Positions 1 through 16,447 of a stretch of DNA of 64,000 nt are shown piece by piece. The notes beneath the pieces are model-generated. The model saw only the letters and a program-made list of their open reading frames with translations, did no database searches and was not told the DNA's origin. This DNA comes from Syngnathus acus. Taxonomy: Eukaryota > Chordata > Actinopteri > Syngnathiformes > Syngnathidae. How positions within the stretch are numbered: position 1 is the first letter of the stretch; the number at the start of each line of letters is the position of its first letter. Made by a program: the position numbers and the translations under genes. Location of the stretch: positions 11,045,342 to 11,109,341 of the forward strand of contig NC_051090.1 in NCBI RefSeq assembly GCF_901709675.1, in the 5' to 3' direction.

Positions 1-2398
1 AACGGGCACCACGTTTTAAAGGTTATTTGTATTACGCTGGTCTACAGTGGCACTTTATCCAGAAGTTGTTGTAGACGCTGATTTTGAAAGTGAGCATCAC
101 GGCGGTTGGTGAAGGTTTATGAAGGTTGCTCGTGCATCCGGAGACCTTGGCGCGCATTGCCATGAGAGACTGCGGGTGATGCTACACAGACGTGAGCGTT
201 GAATGGACATTGAAGTTCTCTTCTCTGAAGTCTTATGATGCGTCTCAACATTTGAACTGCCTTTTATGTATCTGTCGTTCTGAACCTTTTGTCATGCAGC
301 CCAATTTTAGTCGCTTGTCACTCGCGAATATCCCGCTCCATGTCTCACTAGCTGTGTTCTCTGTACTGTGGTCATGATGTAATCCTGCTCCGATGGTAGC
401 TAGCCAAAAAGCACAATTACAAAACTAAACACTAGTAGACTAGAACAGTCTGCCTCGAAAGGGGTTGCCTGTTGTTAGGGATTCTTAGTACTACGTACAA
501 CCTGTGTTCATGAACTATTCAGCAATGATGTGTGATACACCTATTTAGACTCTACAAGCACATTCTATAGTAGCGTTACATAAACTACAAACAGAATTGT
601 AGGACCCAGCATCTTCCTTGTACTTCTTTAGCATGTTTCGTATTTTGAACACAATTTTGAACACATGGTTCATGTTTTCACCACTTACACTAAAAAAAAG
701 AAAAAAAACACAGACACAACCCAGCCACCAAAACTGTTTTCTAAGTCGTATTTTTTAATGATGCATTTGTACCAAAAGCCATAGGCTGACATGTTTTGAT
801 AATAGAAATCACCTAATTTATTGTGTCAATAAAAAAATCACTGGATGTGACGTTCTTGTGTGTGGTAGATGTCACCGCAACAAATAAGAGAACAACCAGC
901 CCTTCCTTTTCTACAGTCTCACACAAAATAGCTTGGGGAAAAATCAAAATTTCCCCGGATGAAGCTCAAGCTCCTTTTTGATTCGGGTTTCCACTAGCAG
1001 AGAGAGACTGGAGTTGGTCGTTGGAAGACTGTAACTAACAAAAACTTGCTTTTGGGTCTTCTTTGCTGCAAAATGAGACACACAATTAGTACACTCTCTT
1101 TGGAAGGCTGCCCCTCCATTCTTTTTAACATATTTATATCCCCTCAGAATGGAACCAGTGATGGAAAAATAATGAGGCGGAAGAAATCCACAGTGCCTAG
1201 TGCTAAACTATTGTATGGAACAAAGAATGCAGACTACCTAATCTCTGTGCCAAAGAATTTGGAGCTGTATCTGAAGGGTCCCCCATCACCAACGTAGATA
1301 ATGGCATGGAGTCCTGCACAAAAGATAGACAGGCTTCAGAATGGACAGTACTGACACTGTTTTGAATCAAAATGTCGTATTTCACTCAAAAATTCGCCGT
1401 TTCATTTATACCAATACTAAATGTGATTTTGAGATTTGGCCCATCGTTGCAATGACCATAAATTTATGCATTAATTTCATCTGAGCAGACAACGAATTGA
1501 ACAAAGGGGCAGTGCAAAGGGGCCAGGTTTGTGTGATCACAAAAGAAGACATGAGATCAGATGAGATCAGATCACTTCATCATTAACACCATCGCGATCA
1601 CTTGCATGAGTCAATTCACGCTCAAAGAGAAAACATTTCGTGTGACGAGCCCTTCTTAAGACGTTTCTTTCCCCCCTTCTCGAGCCAAGCGATGCCAAGT
1701 CATTTTGTACTTGTTGACTATCAGCTTTGGACTCACGTATCTGCTGCTCATTGAAACCGCCAAGTTGGACAGAAGTGGACTCGAACCAACCCAGAGGAAA
1801 AAAGCACCACTGAGTTTCATGACGTGAAAGTGAACCGTCTGCTCCATAAATCTTTCCGAAAAGTTGTGAACTGAAATAGGATCCGGCATCTCTCCGACTT
1901 GGGCGTCACTCGTTTTTATTTATTTTTATTGTTGTCTTGTATGCAAACGTGAATTCACGAGCGGAAGCAGCATAACTGGTAAACAACAACTTCCAGGTCA
2001 GGGCGGCAGCCCAAAGCAATCGATGAAGAACTTGCCGATTTGAGGTGTAACAGTTCTGAGCTGTATCGACGCCATCTACAGGACAATCTACGTACTGGTA
2101 CAGTAAAACTATTTGTTTTGTCAAATTGCGTAATATGTGATTTATTTAAATTACTGGTCCATTTTGCTGTGACTTTGTGATACCCTAAATAAATGCAACC
2201 TGTCTTATAAAGCTTGCTGTACTAACAACCACCGAGCTTCTCCTCTGAGGTTGTTTCCTGGCACATATTTTGAACCACATGTCAACTTAATCCACTTCTA
2301 CTCACCAGGGGATTGTTCTGTTTGCCGTGAAAGGTTTATCTCCGTTTAGCTGACAGAGGCATTCCAACAAACAGCATCCAAACACTCTCCTCAGAAAC
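1..2398. other. Upstream flank, no recognisable gene
   Basis: No open reading frame here resembles a protein family I know, and the short ORFs on both strands have no conserved motif. An AATAAA at 828-833 on the plus strand could be the end of a 3' untranslated region of a gene lying left of the window, but nothing else supports this. The rest is AT-rich spacer leading into the 5' region of mak. Confidence 0.5.
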
Positions 2399-2567
2399 AG
2401 ACAGAAATACAGGTAAGGCACCAAGCCACAACTTCCATCTCTGTATTTGAAAAGACAGGAGCTGAATGCGAAATACTATGTTGTAATGCTTTACATTACA
2501 GTGAGTGAGTGCTGCACTGTGTCAGACTGCAAAGGCTCCTCTTCAAGGAGGGGGGTGTCTGTAGAAA

Positions 2568-6947
<4,380 letters not shown>

Positions 6948-7366
6948 AACGAGCGGCCGCGTGACGACCGCTTCCCGTTTGCCATCGTTCATTTGCCAAA
7001 CGCTACGAGCGAAGCTCCCCAGCGACCGACTGCGACGTCACTTTTGTTGCGCTTGCAGAGACTCGTAATCTTCCCCAATGGGGCCTCCGTAATTCAGTTC
7101 TGCAGCGGTAACTTGTGAGTTCTGGAACATGACCGGACCGCCTTTGGATCTATGTGGACCACCTCTGGACTACAAAATCAGCAGAAATGCAAGCGGAGCA
7201 TCTCAATTTTTATGAGTGCTTGGAGGACAAAAGGAGAAGGGACTCAAATCAGTCAGAATGCTGCATCAAGTCCAAAATATGCCTTATGCAACTTGATCCG
7301 TCAATCCAATCTTTGGCGTTTTGTATGAGCGCAGCTGTCACATGACCTTTGAACCTGTGTTTTGTC

Positions 7367-7372
7367 AATAAA
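7367..7372 (+). promoter_or_regulatory. mak: Polyadenylation signal of mak
   Basis: AATAAA lies 420 bases after the mak stop, before the convergent bphl 3' end. It is the first canonical signal downstream, so the mak 3' UTR is probably about 6948-7390. Confidence 0.6.
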
Positions 7373-7518
7373 TGCACCAACTTGTCGTTCATTGACAAGC
7401 CTGGGCGATGTTCACACAACTTAACGTTTTCACCCCGTTGCTTTGCAACAATCGAATTGTACTCTTTTGAAGACTTTTGACAAAATAAATGACAAGAAAT
7501 GGAATTACTGTAAAGATG

Positions 7519-7524
7519 TTTAAT
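7519..7524 (-). promoter_or_regulatory. bphl: Possible polyadenylation signal of bphl (ATTAAA)
   Basis: On the minus strand the common variant ATTAAA lies about 190 bases past the bphl stop. No AATAAA is seen on that strand nearby. It leaves only about 130 bases between the mak and bphl 3' ends. Confidence 0.4.
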
Positions 7525-7709
7525 ATTGAAGTGTGATCCTTTCCAGAAGGAGCTTTCGTGTAGCCCAAGCATCTTCCAAAGCGGTTGTTGAAAGAATATT
7601 AACTTATGCAAGCTTCTCTTTTGTCTGACCCCATTGAGCTTCATGAGGCGGCCCGGCCACTCCGTTAAAGATTTTTGATCCAGCATCATTCAAGACGTAA
7701 AGTGTTAGT

Positions 7710-10237
7710 TTAATGATTGTGTCCCTCTTGCAGAAACTCTTCCACCAGTTTGTTGAATTCTTCAGGAAACCTCAGATGGAGGTTGTGCTTTCCCTCTGGC
7801 ATCAGATGTAATCTACGCTTGGAAAGGGAACACAACCGCTACGATCTATGATGGGCTTTTTTTTCCTGACATGGTCACACGCTCTGGTCTCACCGTGATC
7901 CCGGGATGCCTTTGAGGAGGAATTCAGGGTGACTGCGGGGCACCATCGGATCCTTTTCGCCATGGATTATCAGAGTCGGACATCTGATCAGAGGCAAGAG
8001 CTCGATGCAGATGTTTCCTAAAAGAGAGGACATTTTTAAAGTTTGTGAGAGCCTATGCTCAATATATTCCAATTGAAAGTGAGAAATATATCGCAGCTGA
8101 CATCTCTTGTGGAAAAGAGGTTACTTAATTACAAAATCCAAACATGATTATGAGGAAATGTGTGTAAAATGTTTTACTTTTTGCTTGTCAAAATGAAGCT
8201 TCAAATTTGCTTCATGAGCCAGACGTACCTTGTGACTCCTTTAGATGGCGCTGTTGGGTTAGGTGTCTTCATTGTCAGTGCCTTTCAGCACAACATTGAG
8301 TCCAAAAAATGCAAGTGCTTCATGAAGCAAATTTGAAGCTTCATCTTGCCATCACAAAGTAATGTAGGAATCAGCTCATTGTTCTGAAATCTTTTCAGTG
8401 CTTGTAAACGCATCTCCTGGCATTAAATTATCTGCCATGTTTTCACCTTTGGCTCTGTGTGCAAATTGCGCCACGCCATCCACCCAGGCTTGCCATGTTT
8501 GAGCAAAGACTTGTGCTCCGTACACCTCCTCCATGGGCGCCCTCATTCTTGCGCTCCATTTGGACACATCACGGACCGCTGGTGGTCCCGCCGAGCCCGC
8601 ACAAAAGGCGATACAATGTCAGCAAAAATGCCCGTCGCATTTGACGAAAGGGGATTCAAGAGTGAGCGGTTACAGTTGTAAATGTCGAGGTCTTGTTGCG
8701 ATACAAACGCATTGGACCCCCATACCGCCATCTTGTTGATGAAGTCGGGATTCCTGGCAGCAGCGATCAGGGCCGTGATGCCGCCGTCACTCCATCCCAG
8801 CAGAGAGAACTTGACAAAGCCCAACGTCTAAAATGAAGATGCCTACACTGGTAAGTGAATCCATTCTAATGATATGGAAATGTATTGGGACTTGCTTATA
8901 AGTTGAACTTTAAGACTTGAGACTTCCTCTCAGATGAGGGGCCTACCCTCATGAGATCCACCGCATCCTTGGCGTCCCTTTCAAAGAAGTCCAGCGGAAA
9001 ATCTCTGTCTGGAGGTCGCGACTGTCCATAACCACGCGGATCCCAGCCCACGACTGTAAAAAGATCCTGATTCAAAGACTTCAGCTGAGGTTGAAAATCT
9101 GTCTTTGTGCTTCCTGTTGTGGATGAAAAAAGCAAGTTGTTATTTCGAAATATTTGGCTTTGTTAGTTTAATTTTTAATCTGCTCTAATCAACTGCTTCC
9201 TTGCTATTGTGACGACTAGGGGTGTAACGATACATACATCGATGAATCGATATAATGCTCTACGATTTGTTGGCATCGATGCTAAACGTAAACATCGATC
9301 TATATCGCCCGTTTTTGACCTCGGACATTAGACGCGACTTTATTTTGAAACCCAGTTCATTGTGGCTTGCTTCCTCTTTCCGGGAGCAGTGCGCGGCGTG
9401 TTGTGTTGTGAGCAGAGCAGGCACGTGAAAGGGGAGGCGACAACTACGCGGCTCCTGGGCTGGTGCTATGGCTAGTGTCCAAGAAGACGAGGAAATTCGC
9501 TCCCCTTTGGGCTTCAAGTCATTCGTTTGGAAGCACTTTTTTTTTGCATTTGGATTAGAACATATGGTCAAGGTGTAATGTTTACTACATTCATTATAAA
9601 GAACTTATTTTTGTTTTGTAATTAAATAGTTCAGTAATGCACTTTAAAGTTAATGGTATTACAAAAAAGAAAGAATATTCATTTTTCTTTACTTACTTAT
9701 ATGAGAAAAAATATAGGAATTTGATAAAGTTCAGTGTTAAAATAAGCACTTTGTATACTACAATACTCTTGTAATTTCCTAAATAAAGAGTTTGCAGTAC
9801 CTTGTTGATTTTGCGTATGAATTGTTATAAATCGGGATATTGTTCTATATCGATCGTAGAGCACTATATCGTGATGTATCGTGAATGAATCACAGCAGGC
9901 TTTAAGATATCGGCAAATATCGTATCGTGGTTCTTTGTATCGATATATCGTATCGTGACAAAACCCGCGATTTACACCCCTAGTGACGACTGCATGATTG
10001 GAAATGCGGTTTTGAGAAAGGATGGACAGAGAAAATTAAGTACAATCTGGAGACTTTCTAAATCCACCGTACTAAATCTTGAAGATGCCCTTGAACATGA
10101 AGCGAGTGTTGTGTACGTTAGGTTAGTGTGTACCTAAAGCACCAGGAAGCAACAGCATGGCGTGTTTCCCTGTGCCTGCCTTCTCATAGTAAAGATCAAC
10201 CCCGTTCACATTTTGCCTGCCACATGTCAGTGAGGAG
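7710..10237 (-). CDS. bphl: Biphenyl hydrolase-like serine hydrolase (valacyclovirase), first exon not found
   Basis: Bphl is a mitochondrial alpha/beta-hydrolase that cleaves amino-acid esters and homocysteine thiolactone. Exons on the minus strand in coding order are 10237-10134, 9113-8947, 8827-8674, 8578-8447, 8017-7894 and 7812-7710 (stop 7712-7710). Frames join cleanly. The protein reads VNGVDLYYEKAGTGKHAMLL, then WDPRGYGQSRPPDRDFPLDF, SLLGWSDGGITALIAAA, HGEKDPMVP, MPEGKHNLHLRF and finally EEFNKLVEEFLQ. The nucleophile Ser sits in GWSDG. The following Asp (the amine-binding residue of the family), the Asp of EKD and the His of GKHN complete the active site. These six exons give about 261 of roughly 290 residues. 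The missing N-terminal exon would encode the mitochondrial presequence and should lie between 10238 and about 12000, where I could not recognise it. Two transposons sit in its introns (8193-8344 and 9217-9982). The gene is convergent with mak. Confidence 0.92.
8193..8344. mobile_element. Short inverted-repeat element (MITE-like) in a bphl intron
   Basis: Two perfect 25-bp inverted repeats (8193-8217 and 8320-8344, beginning ATGAAGCTTCAAATTTGC) enclose about 100 bp without coding capacity. No clear target-site duplication was seen, so the superfamily is undetermined. Confidence 0.7.
9217..9982. mobile_element. Non-autonomous hAT transposon with intact 8-bp target duplication
   Basis: The 766-bp insert starts TAGGGGTGTAA and ends TTACACCCCTA. 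It is flanked by identical 8-bp copies GTGACGAC at 9209-9216 and 9983-9990. Sub-terminal CGATA/TATCG-rich sequence is typical of this hAT group. It has no transposase ORF. It lies in the bphl intron between the exons at 9113 and 10134. Confidence 0.9.
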
Positions 10238-12660
10238 CTGCAGAAAAACACCCAAAAAAAAACATGAAAGAATTTATTTACAGTGCTGAAAACCAACGAT
10301 ATATTTCTATATAGCGCCAAGAAAACTATGATTCAAGTTATATTAATTTGAAATTATGTAACATCTCGTACCTTGATCATTTTGAGAAGATTTTGATAAT
10401 GTGAGGGGGGGTTATGCCAAGAGTTTAACTTCGCACCTCACTTTTCACAAATGCGCTACTTCGCGGGTTTATAAGTGAAAGGAGAACGGCGTTTAAATAC
10501 ACGCTGATAGCGTGGGCCATGCCTCTGAACAATGTGTGAGGGAAGAAGCACTAACCTGTGCAGAAGAAGTCGGGACACGTGACAATATCACGTGTTTGTT
10601 GTTTTATTTACCGTAAAGGTACAATACATGCACAGAACAGTGTGGGAATGGTTATTAAGGGAATGGGAAGTGTTTATGTAGTGTAAAAGTATTGGGGAGC
10701 GTTTAAAATATTCTGTACTGGACCACGATGCAACAGGAGATTCGTGCGCAACTGTGACTCACTTTGGTTTCGCTATGCATGATGTGCATGATGATAGTGT
10801 AGTGTGGTAATTCTGAGGTTGGACACTGTTGTTTGCCAAGGTAAACCATACTTTCAATTGACTTACAGTACACTTGTCCCTTATAGCGGCCAACAAGAAA
10901 CACTATGTGTTGGAAATTTCAATACAATGTGTTACAAATTCAAAATTATATATATACCGTTTCTACTTTGCGGATTTTCGTTTATCATGGGTGGTTCTGG
11001 AACTCGTCTCCCGCAATAAACGAGGGGTCACTGAGGGATCAAATATTTCCTTAGCGAGACATGGTGTACGTGTGTTAGCAAGAATGTTTTCTTTCCTGTT
11101 TGCCACATGGAGAAACGACGCCATCTAGTGGACATCATCACGCATGAACGACTTCCTGCCAATGTGGTGACGCCGCTGGAACAAGCAGCCCCCCCCCCCC
11201 TTTTTTTTTTTCTTTCCCCGCATTCAAGCGCCCGTACACTTTTCAAAGACATTTTGCAATATTAAACATGGTCGACGTGTGAGCACCAGTTCGACTGCAT
11301 CGTGACCGTCGCTCTCCTCAGGCTGACCAGACGTCCTCCACGCAAAACCGATGTCATTCCCGCTTGCTCGTTCAGTCTTCGTCAGTCTACCCACGAATCG
11401 TTTTGCATTTAAAGTGAAAGGACGCTAACGGACTCGCTGTCGCAGAGTCACGAGTTGCTGCTGCTCCTGCTGCTGCTATTGGTTTCAATTACAATTTCAA
11501 ATGCCTGGCTCCACTCTACTCAATCCATTGGAATTTAGAATGAAACTGAGACAGTGCTGATTGTGAATTCTTTCTTTGTTGTAATTTTTAAAATAAATTC
11601 TGAATTCTAATGAATTCTTTTGTTGTTGTAATTTTTTAATTAAAAAAATGTCCATGAATGTCCGTAAAGCTTTTTAACTAAAAAAATGACCAAGCATTTT
11701 TTCATAAATAAAAATGACCATTACCACCGTAAGTTTTTTTTAATTATTATAAATAAATAGACCATGCATAGTAAGTCTTTTTTTTAATAAATAAAAATGA
11801 CCATGAAAGCTATTTTAAACAAAAAGATGACCGTGTGTAGAAAGGCTTTATTTTGTAAATGAAAATGTGCTTTTTTCAGCTCCGCTGATTGTAAACGCCT
11901 CCGCTGCCTGTCAGCGCGCCCGACCCGTGCCAGCATCTCAACCGCACACAGGAACGCAGTTCAAGACAAGGATTGCCCTGCCGAGTTGTAAAATAACTCG
12001 GGGGAAGATGCGGCCGCATTTACTGGAAACAAAATGAGCTCGCGTTTCAGCACGCAGCCATCGAGACGGCAACATCTGTGACTTTTCAGAAACGGATTTG
12101 GTTTGGATTGGTTCTGTCTGGCACCGCCCCCGTGACCCTGACCGGGTTGGGTTAAGCGTTGACCCCCCCCCCCCCCCCCACGCCGTGTGTCACAGATGCA
12201 GCAGCTGCTATATCAAGTCATTTGAGCTTTTATTTCAAAGTTGTTCTGTGCCCAATTGTAAGACAGTTCAGCGCACTACAACAGGACAGCTTCATGCTTG
12301 TAGTGAGGCGACTGTGCCCTAGTTGAGTGGTTGCACATGCACGCACAAAGCTTGATAGTTGTTCTACAAGTGGCCTCCCACCTCAAAGAAACATGCAACA
12401 TCCCCATGCAGCATCCTCTGGCCACACCCCTTGAGGGGCACGAGACGCGCCACATTTAAGCGGCGAGATGATGACGGCGACTTCACTGAGAGCTGTGAAA
12501 GAGCTTGACAGGCAAGGCGAGTGCGGCTGTGCAAAAGATTCCACCTGCAAAGCACAAGTAAGAAGTTCGCAACTTTGGAGTTGCTTGGCAAACTTGGCTG
12601 AGAGACTCACTTCGACCCAAGTGAGGGACACGGGCAGACGTGGTGTCCGTCGGCCCAGAC
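10238..12660. other. bphl-irf4 spacer, divergent promoters expected
   Basis: bphl (minus) and irf4 (plus) point away from each other here. The stretch should therefore contain the bphl first exon and promoter and the irf4 promoter and 5' untranslated exon, but none can be placed with confidence. It contains a DNA-transposon remnant (about 10410-11029), runs of C/T at 11190-11215 and C at 12162-12179, and an AT-rich stretch at 11570-11870. Confidence 0.5.
10960..11029. mobile_element. Right end of a degenerate DNA transposon
   Basis: The sequence reads outward as CAGTGACCCCTCGTTTATTG…GATAAACGAAAATCCGC…AAAGTAG. This resembles the terminal repeat of a common fish DNA transposon related to CAGTGATCCCTCGTTTATCG ends. 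A weak related stretch (CGCTACTTCGCGGGTTTATA) occurs at about 10450-10475, but no matching left terminus or target duplication is visible. Confidence 0.4.
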
Positions 12661-15460
12661 ATGAACCCTGACGCGGATTACGGACTTCACGGAAGCAGCG
12701 GCAACGGAAAGTTGCGACAGTGGCTCATTGAGCAGGTGGATTGTGGGAAATATGCAGGCCTGGTGTGGGAGAATGACGAGAAAAGTATCTTCAGGATCCC
12801 CTGGAAACACGCCGGCAAGCAGGACTACAACCGCGACGAGGACGCTGCACTTTTCAAAGTACCAACAACAAATGACACCTTAGCTTCCTGCGTCCTCCCT
12901 TTGCCTTTCGCTTTTCTTCCTGTGTTCATTTGCGTTGGCTTGCTTCACCTTTGCGCCTTTTTGTAAAAAGAGTGCAAATGCATGGATTATTTTTCTGATT
13001 ATTTTCAAGTTCAGCACTGTCCGTGTGTACTTTTCATTGCTTTCTTTGCGGTGACTGTTCGATGCCGAGTAATTCGAAAAGCGCGACACCAACATGTCGA
13101 ATGTCATAAGAATAATGACTAAGTAGGCAGCGAGCGGAGCCGTTTGAGTTTTTTCCAACGTTTGATGTCGCTGTAGGCCTGGGCGCTGTTCAAGGGCAAA
13201 TACCGGGAAGGGGTGGATAAGCCCGACCCGCCAACTTGGAAGACTCGCCTCCGCTGTGCCCTCAACAAGAGCAACGACTTTGAGGAGCTGGTGGAGCGTA
13301 GCCAGCTGGACATCTCCGACCCCTACAAAGTCTACCGCGTCATCCCCGAGGGTGCCAAGAAAGGTCAGTTGTCGCATCATTTGTCTCTTCTGGGATGGAA
13401 CCGTGATGGGGGAGATGGACTTTTTCTCGAAGGCGAAACGTCAACGAGTCCAAGTCGTATGACTCCGGCTGCAAAGTGCCGGTTGCTTCCGTCGCTTTTT
13501 CTGAGGAAGCATTGCAGCAAATGTGTCCAACTTGACTTTCAGGGCCCAGAGAGGAGGACGGTCCTCTGAGCCCCGTTGGCTATTCTGTGACTTCAGCCTA
13601 CGCCGCTCTTCAAACTCAGGTGATTCTCTATGGCCTGCTCCAAGGTTTTTGTCAATGATGCGGTTGGCCGGTTCGAACCGTGTGTCGTGTGTCCTTCAAC
13701 AGATGCCTACGTACGTTCCCTCTCCGGAATGCGGCTGGAGGGACTTCAGTCAGGAGCAGACCCCTCTGCCAGAGCTGCCCTTCACTCAGGGCCCGTGTCC
13801 CCCTCGCAGCCTGCCGTGGCAGGGCCCATCTGTGGAGAACGGTATGTCGCTCACGCAGTAAGTAATGGGCTCCCCTGAAATGACACGTGTGCATGCATGC
13901 AGGATACCAGCTCAGAGCTTCCTTTTACTCTTACGGTCCCACCGACGCTCAGCCCTCACCTTTTAGTCTGGACGGCAGCATCAGATCAGCAGAGGCATTC
14001 CGAGGTACTTTGCGAGTACAATCTTTTCTTTGAAAAAGGCTCATGACTCACGTCTTTTCTCCATGCAGACACACGGCTGCACGTGTCGGTGTATTTGCGG
14101 GACACCCTGGTGAGGGAGGTGACCACCTTCAGCCCGGAAGGCTGCCACATCACGCCAGCCTCCCCGGAGGAAAAACACTACTTGTCCTCAGGAGGTCGCG
14201 ACGTGGTCCCGCTGCCCGCCGCCGACACCTTCGCGGCTCAGAGGAGAGCGTTGGAGCGGCCGGCGAGTCCCCATGCCTCCGCTTTGGAGGGGGGGCTGCT
14301 GTGTTGGATGGCCCCTGACGGACTCTACGCCCAGCGGCTGTGTGAGGGCCGAGTGTACTGGCAGGCGGGACTCGCCCCCTATGGTGACAAGCCCAAAAAG
14401 CTGGAGCGGGATGTCACCTGTAAACTACTCCACACGCAGGACTACCTCACAGGTGAGAGCCGGCAGGGCTGGGCTACTTGTACTATTTCCGCTGGCCAGT
14501 TACATACATTACATACATCTTTATTGTGACTACTTTGTTTACAATGAGCATTTTTATTAATATTGAAAAAAAAAGAAAAATTTATGAATACCATTATGGC
14601 CAGAAGACAAAAGACAGAAGTTTGCATCGTCACACCAAATCAAATTTGAATGGCTTTAATTTGAATCATGTTCAGCTGGGCAATCTTAGCAGGTAACACA
14701 AGTGAGCGTGACACCAAGCTCATTTTGCACCGTGAGAAGCTCACGGGATTCTTCGCCCCTCGCTGAAGGTCGAGTTTGCCAATAGCTCATCTTTTGAATA
14801 CTAACAAGTTGTGTGGGCCTAAAACCTGAAGCAAAGTCCCCCAAAAGTGGCTGTCAACAGCTGCAGCGGGCCAGGGTGTCCTTTAAGATGAGTCACTGAT
14901 GATCGTTACGCCGTCTAAGCGTCCCCGCCCACACGTTAAAACAGCTCAAGCGTGAAGTGTGTCAAGTGTTTAGGGCTTTGCAAATGTGTTGTGGCCACGC
15001 AGGGGTTTCCATTGCAGTCAGCCCCAAAGGTCACACCTCAAACCAAGCTTTTACGATTAAATGCCTTTCACATATCTCAAGTTGACAATCGCCACTGTCT
15101 GTGTGCCGGCCATCAGAGATCCAGACGCTGGGGCTCCACGGTCGACCGCTGGCCACTCGCTTCCAGGTTCTTCTGACTTTTGGAGATGAAGGTCTTGACT
15201 CCCAGAGGGCGGGCCTCACTGTGCAGGTGACTGACAAAGCACTCACACTGAAACCTGCGTTAGGAAATGTAAAAGCTCAACATGAAATGGAATATTCCTC
15301 CCAGGTGGAGCCTTTGTTTGCCAGGCAGCTGTTGTATTACGCCCAGCAGACAAGTGGACATCTGTACCGCGGCTACGAGCACGCGGGGCTCACGGAACAC
15401 GTGGGTCTCTCCGAGGACTATCACAGGGCCCTCACACAGCATCGCAACCTGCAGCAGTGA
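12661..15460 (+). CDS. irf4: Interferon regulatory factor 4
   Basis: Irf4 is a nuclear transcription factor of lymphocytes, myeloid cells and pigment cells that binds ISRE/EICE sites with PU.1-type partners. Exons are 12661-12858, 13177-13363, 13543-13619, 13703-13841, 13903-14004, 14069-14452, 15117-15226 and 15305-15460. They sum to 1353 nt, that is 450 residues plus stop; human IRF4 has 451. The N-terminal DNA-binding domain shows the five-tryptophan pattern at W21, W36, W48, W68 and W87. The recognition helix TRLRCALNKSN contains the Arg-Cys pair at 92-93 that matches human R98/C99. The IRF-association domain is in the 384-nt exon (LHVSVYLRDTLVREVTT, WMAPDGLYAQRLCEGRVYW, KLERDVTCKL). The last exon encodes the conserved VEPLFARQLLYYAQQ region. 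The start Met opens MNPDADYGLHGSSGNGKLRQ. The a/b teleost paralogue is not resolved. Confidence 0.96.
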
Positions 15461-15552
15461 CTGGAGCAGATATGATTTGGATGATCAAGATAAAAAAATA
15501 GTGTATATAGCTCGTTTGCGCAGGCCGCAGCTGTGCAGCAATTTAAATCTGG

Positions 15553-15558
15553 AATAAA
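15553..15558 (+). promoter_or_regulatory. irf4: Polyadenylation signal of irf4
   Basis: AATAAA about 95 bases after the irf4 stop, followed by a GT-rich stretch. This implies a very short 3' UTR. Confidence 0.6.
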
Positions 15559-15575
15559 ATGCCATGCAGTTGACG

Positions 15576-16340
15576 GGCTGTCTCAATCATTTCATCAAAT
15601 TAGAATCATTCAAATGCATGAGCAACGTTTGACAATAAACCCGAGAGCAGAGAGGACTATTGCCGCAAGTCAGAACAGAAAGCTATAGAAATTGATTGCC
15701 TGAAAAAGTTTGCATCACATGTTCACTTCCAGGTCAAACAAAAAAGTGGCAAATTTGCATTTGTACATTTTCAGTCATTCTTTTCTCAGTTTCAAGTTGT
15801 GTGTGAACATGAGGTTGCTTTTTTTTTTTTTTGGCGGAAGGGTACCTTCAGTTTTAGTTTACTTTGTTTTGGCTCTCAATGAAAATGCAATGTTAGTGGC
15901 TGAGGAAGGATTTTGGTGTAGGCAAGGAAAGTGCTGAAGCCTGAGTGTGCCTCACAGAGAGCGCAAAAGCCAAAAAATGTTTGCTTTTTGTAACGGCCCC
16001 GGCGGACCACACCCCGCCAGTGTTTGCGTGAGCAAGCCCTCGAGACGCCAGACGGCTCGAAGGAAGTGGAGGGTGCAGATGAACGGCTACACCCTTCGTT
16101 TGAATGCAACCGTCAACAAAAATGTGTCTTTCAACTCTTCCCGTGCGCCTGGTGGTTCAACTGTAGGCATTGAAAACGTCTGTCATAAAACGCTATGAGT
16201 ACGTTGAAAAGGTAGGAAACGTATATTGGTGCCATTAACTGAAAACGCACTGAACGAGAATAAGTCAAAGGTCCACATGGTGATTTGTAGTCACTGACAA
16301 ACATATGAGTTCAGATGGATTGTGCTTCTTGAACCTTTTT
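15576..16340. other. irf4-exoc2 tail-to-tail spacer
   Basis: About 0.8 kb between the two convergent 3' ends. It contains a poly-T run at 15820-15831 and no conserved ORF. Confidence 0.5.
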
Positions 16341-16357
16341 GGCTTTTGGAGCAAAAC

Positions 16358-16363
16358 TTTATT
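16358..16363 (-). promoter_or_regulatory. exoc2: Polyadenylation signal of exoc2
   Basis: AATAAA on the minus strand (TTTATT on the plus) lies 85 bases beyond the exoc2 stop codon. It implies a short 3' UTR. Confidence 0.6.
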
Positions 16364-16447
16364 TGAACATTTGGGCTCCAGCTTGTTTTTGATGTGGAAA
16401 ATGAAAGTGACACACAAGTTGCGGTCGTGCACAAGAGCGGCTGGAGT

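Noticed and set aside
192-377. 61-codon ORF near the left edge
   Set aside because: No family resemblance; length is within chance expectation.
12661-15460. GCM2, expected next to MAK from human gene order
   Set aside because: The DNA-binding domain has the IRF tryptophan pattern and the sequence is IRF4 throughout.
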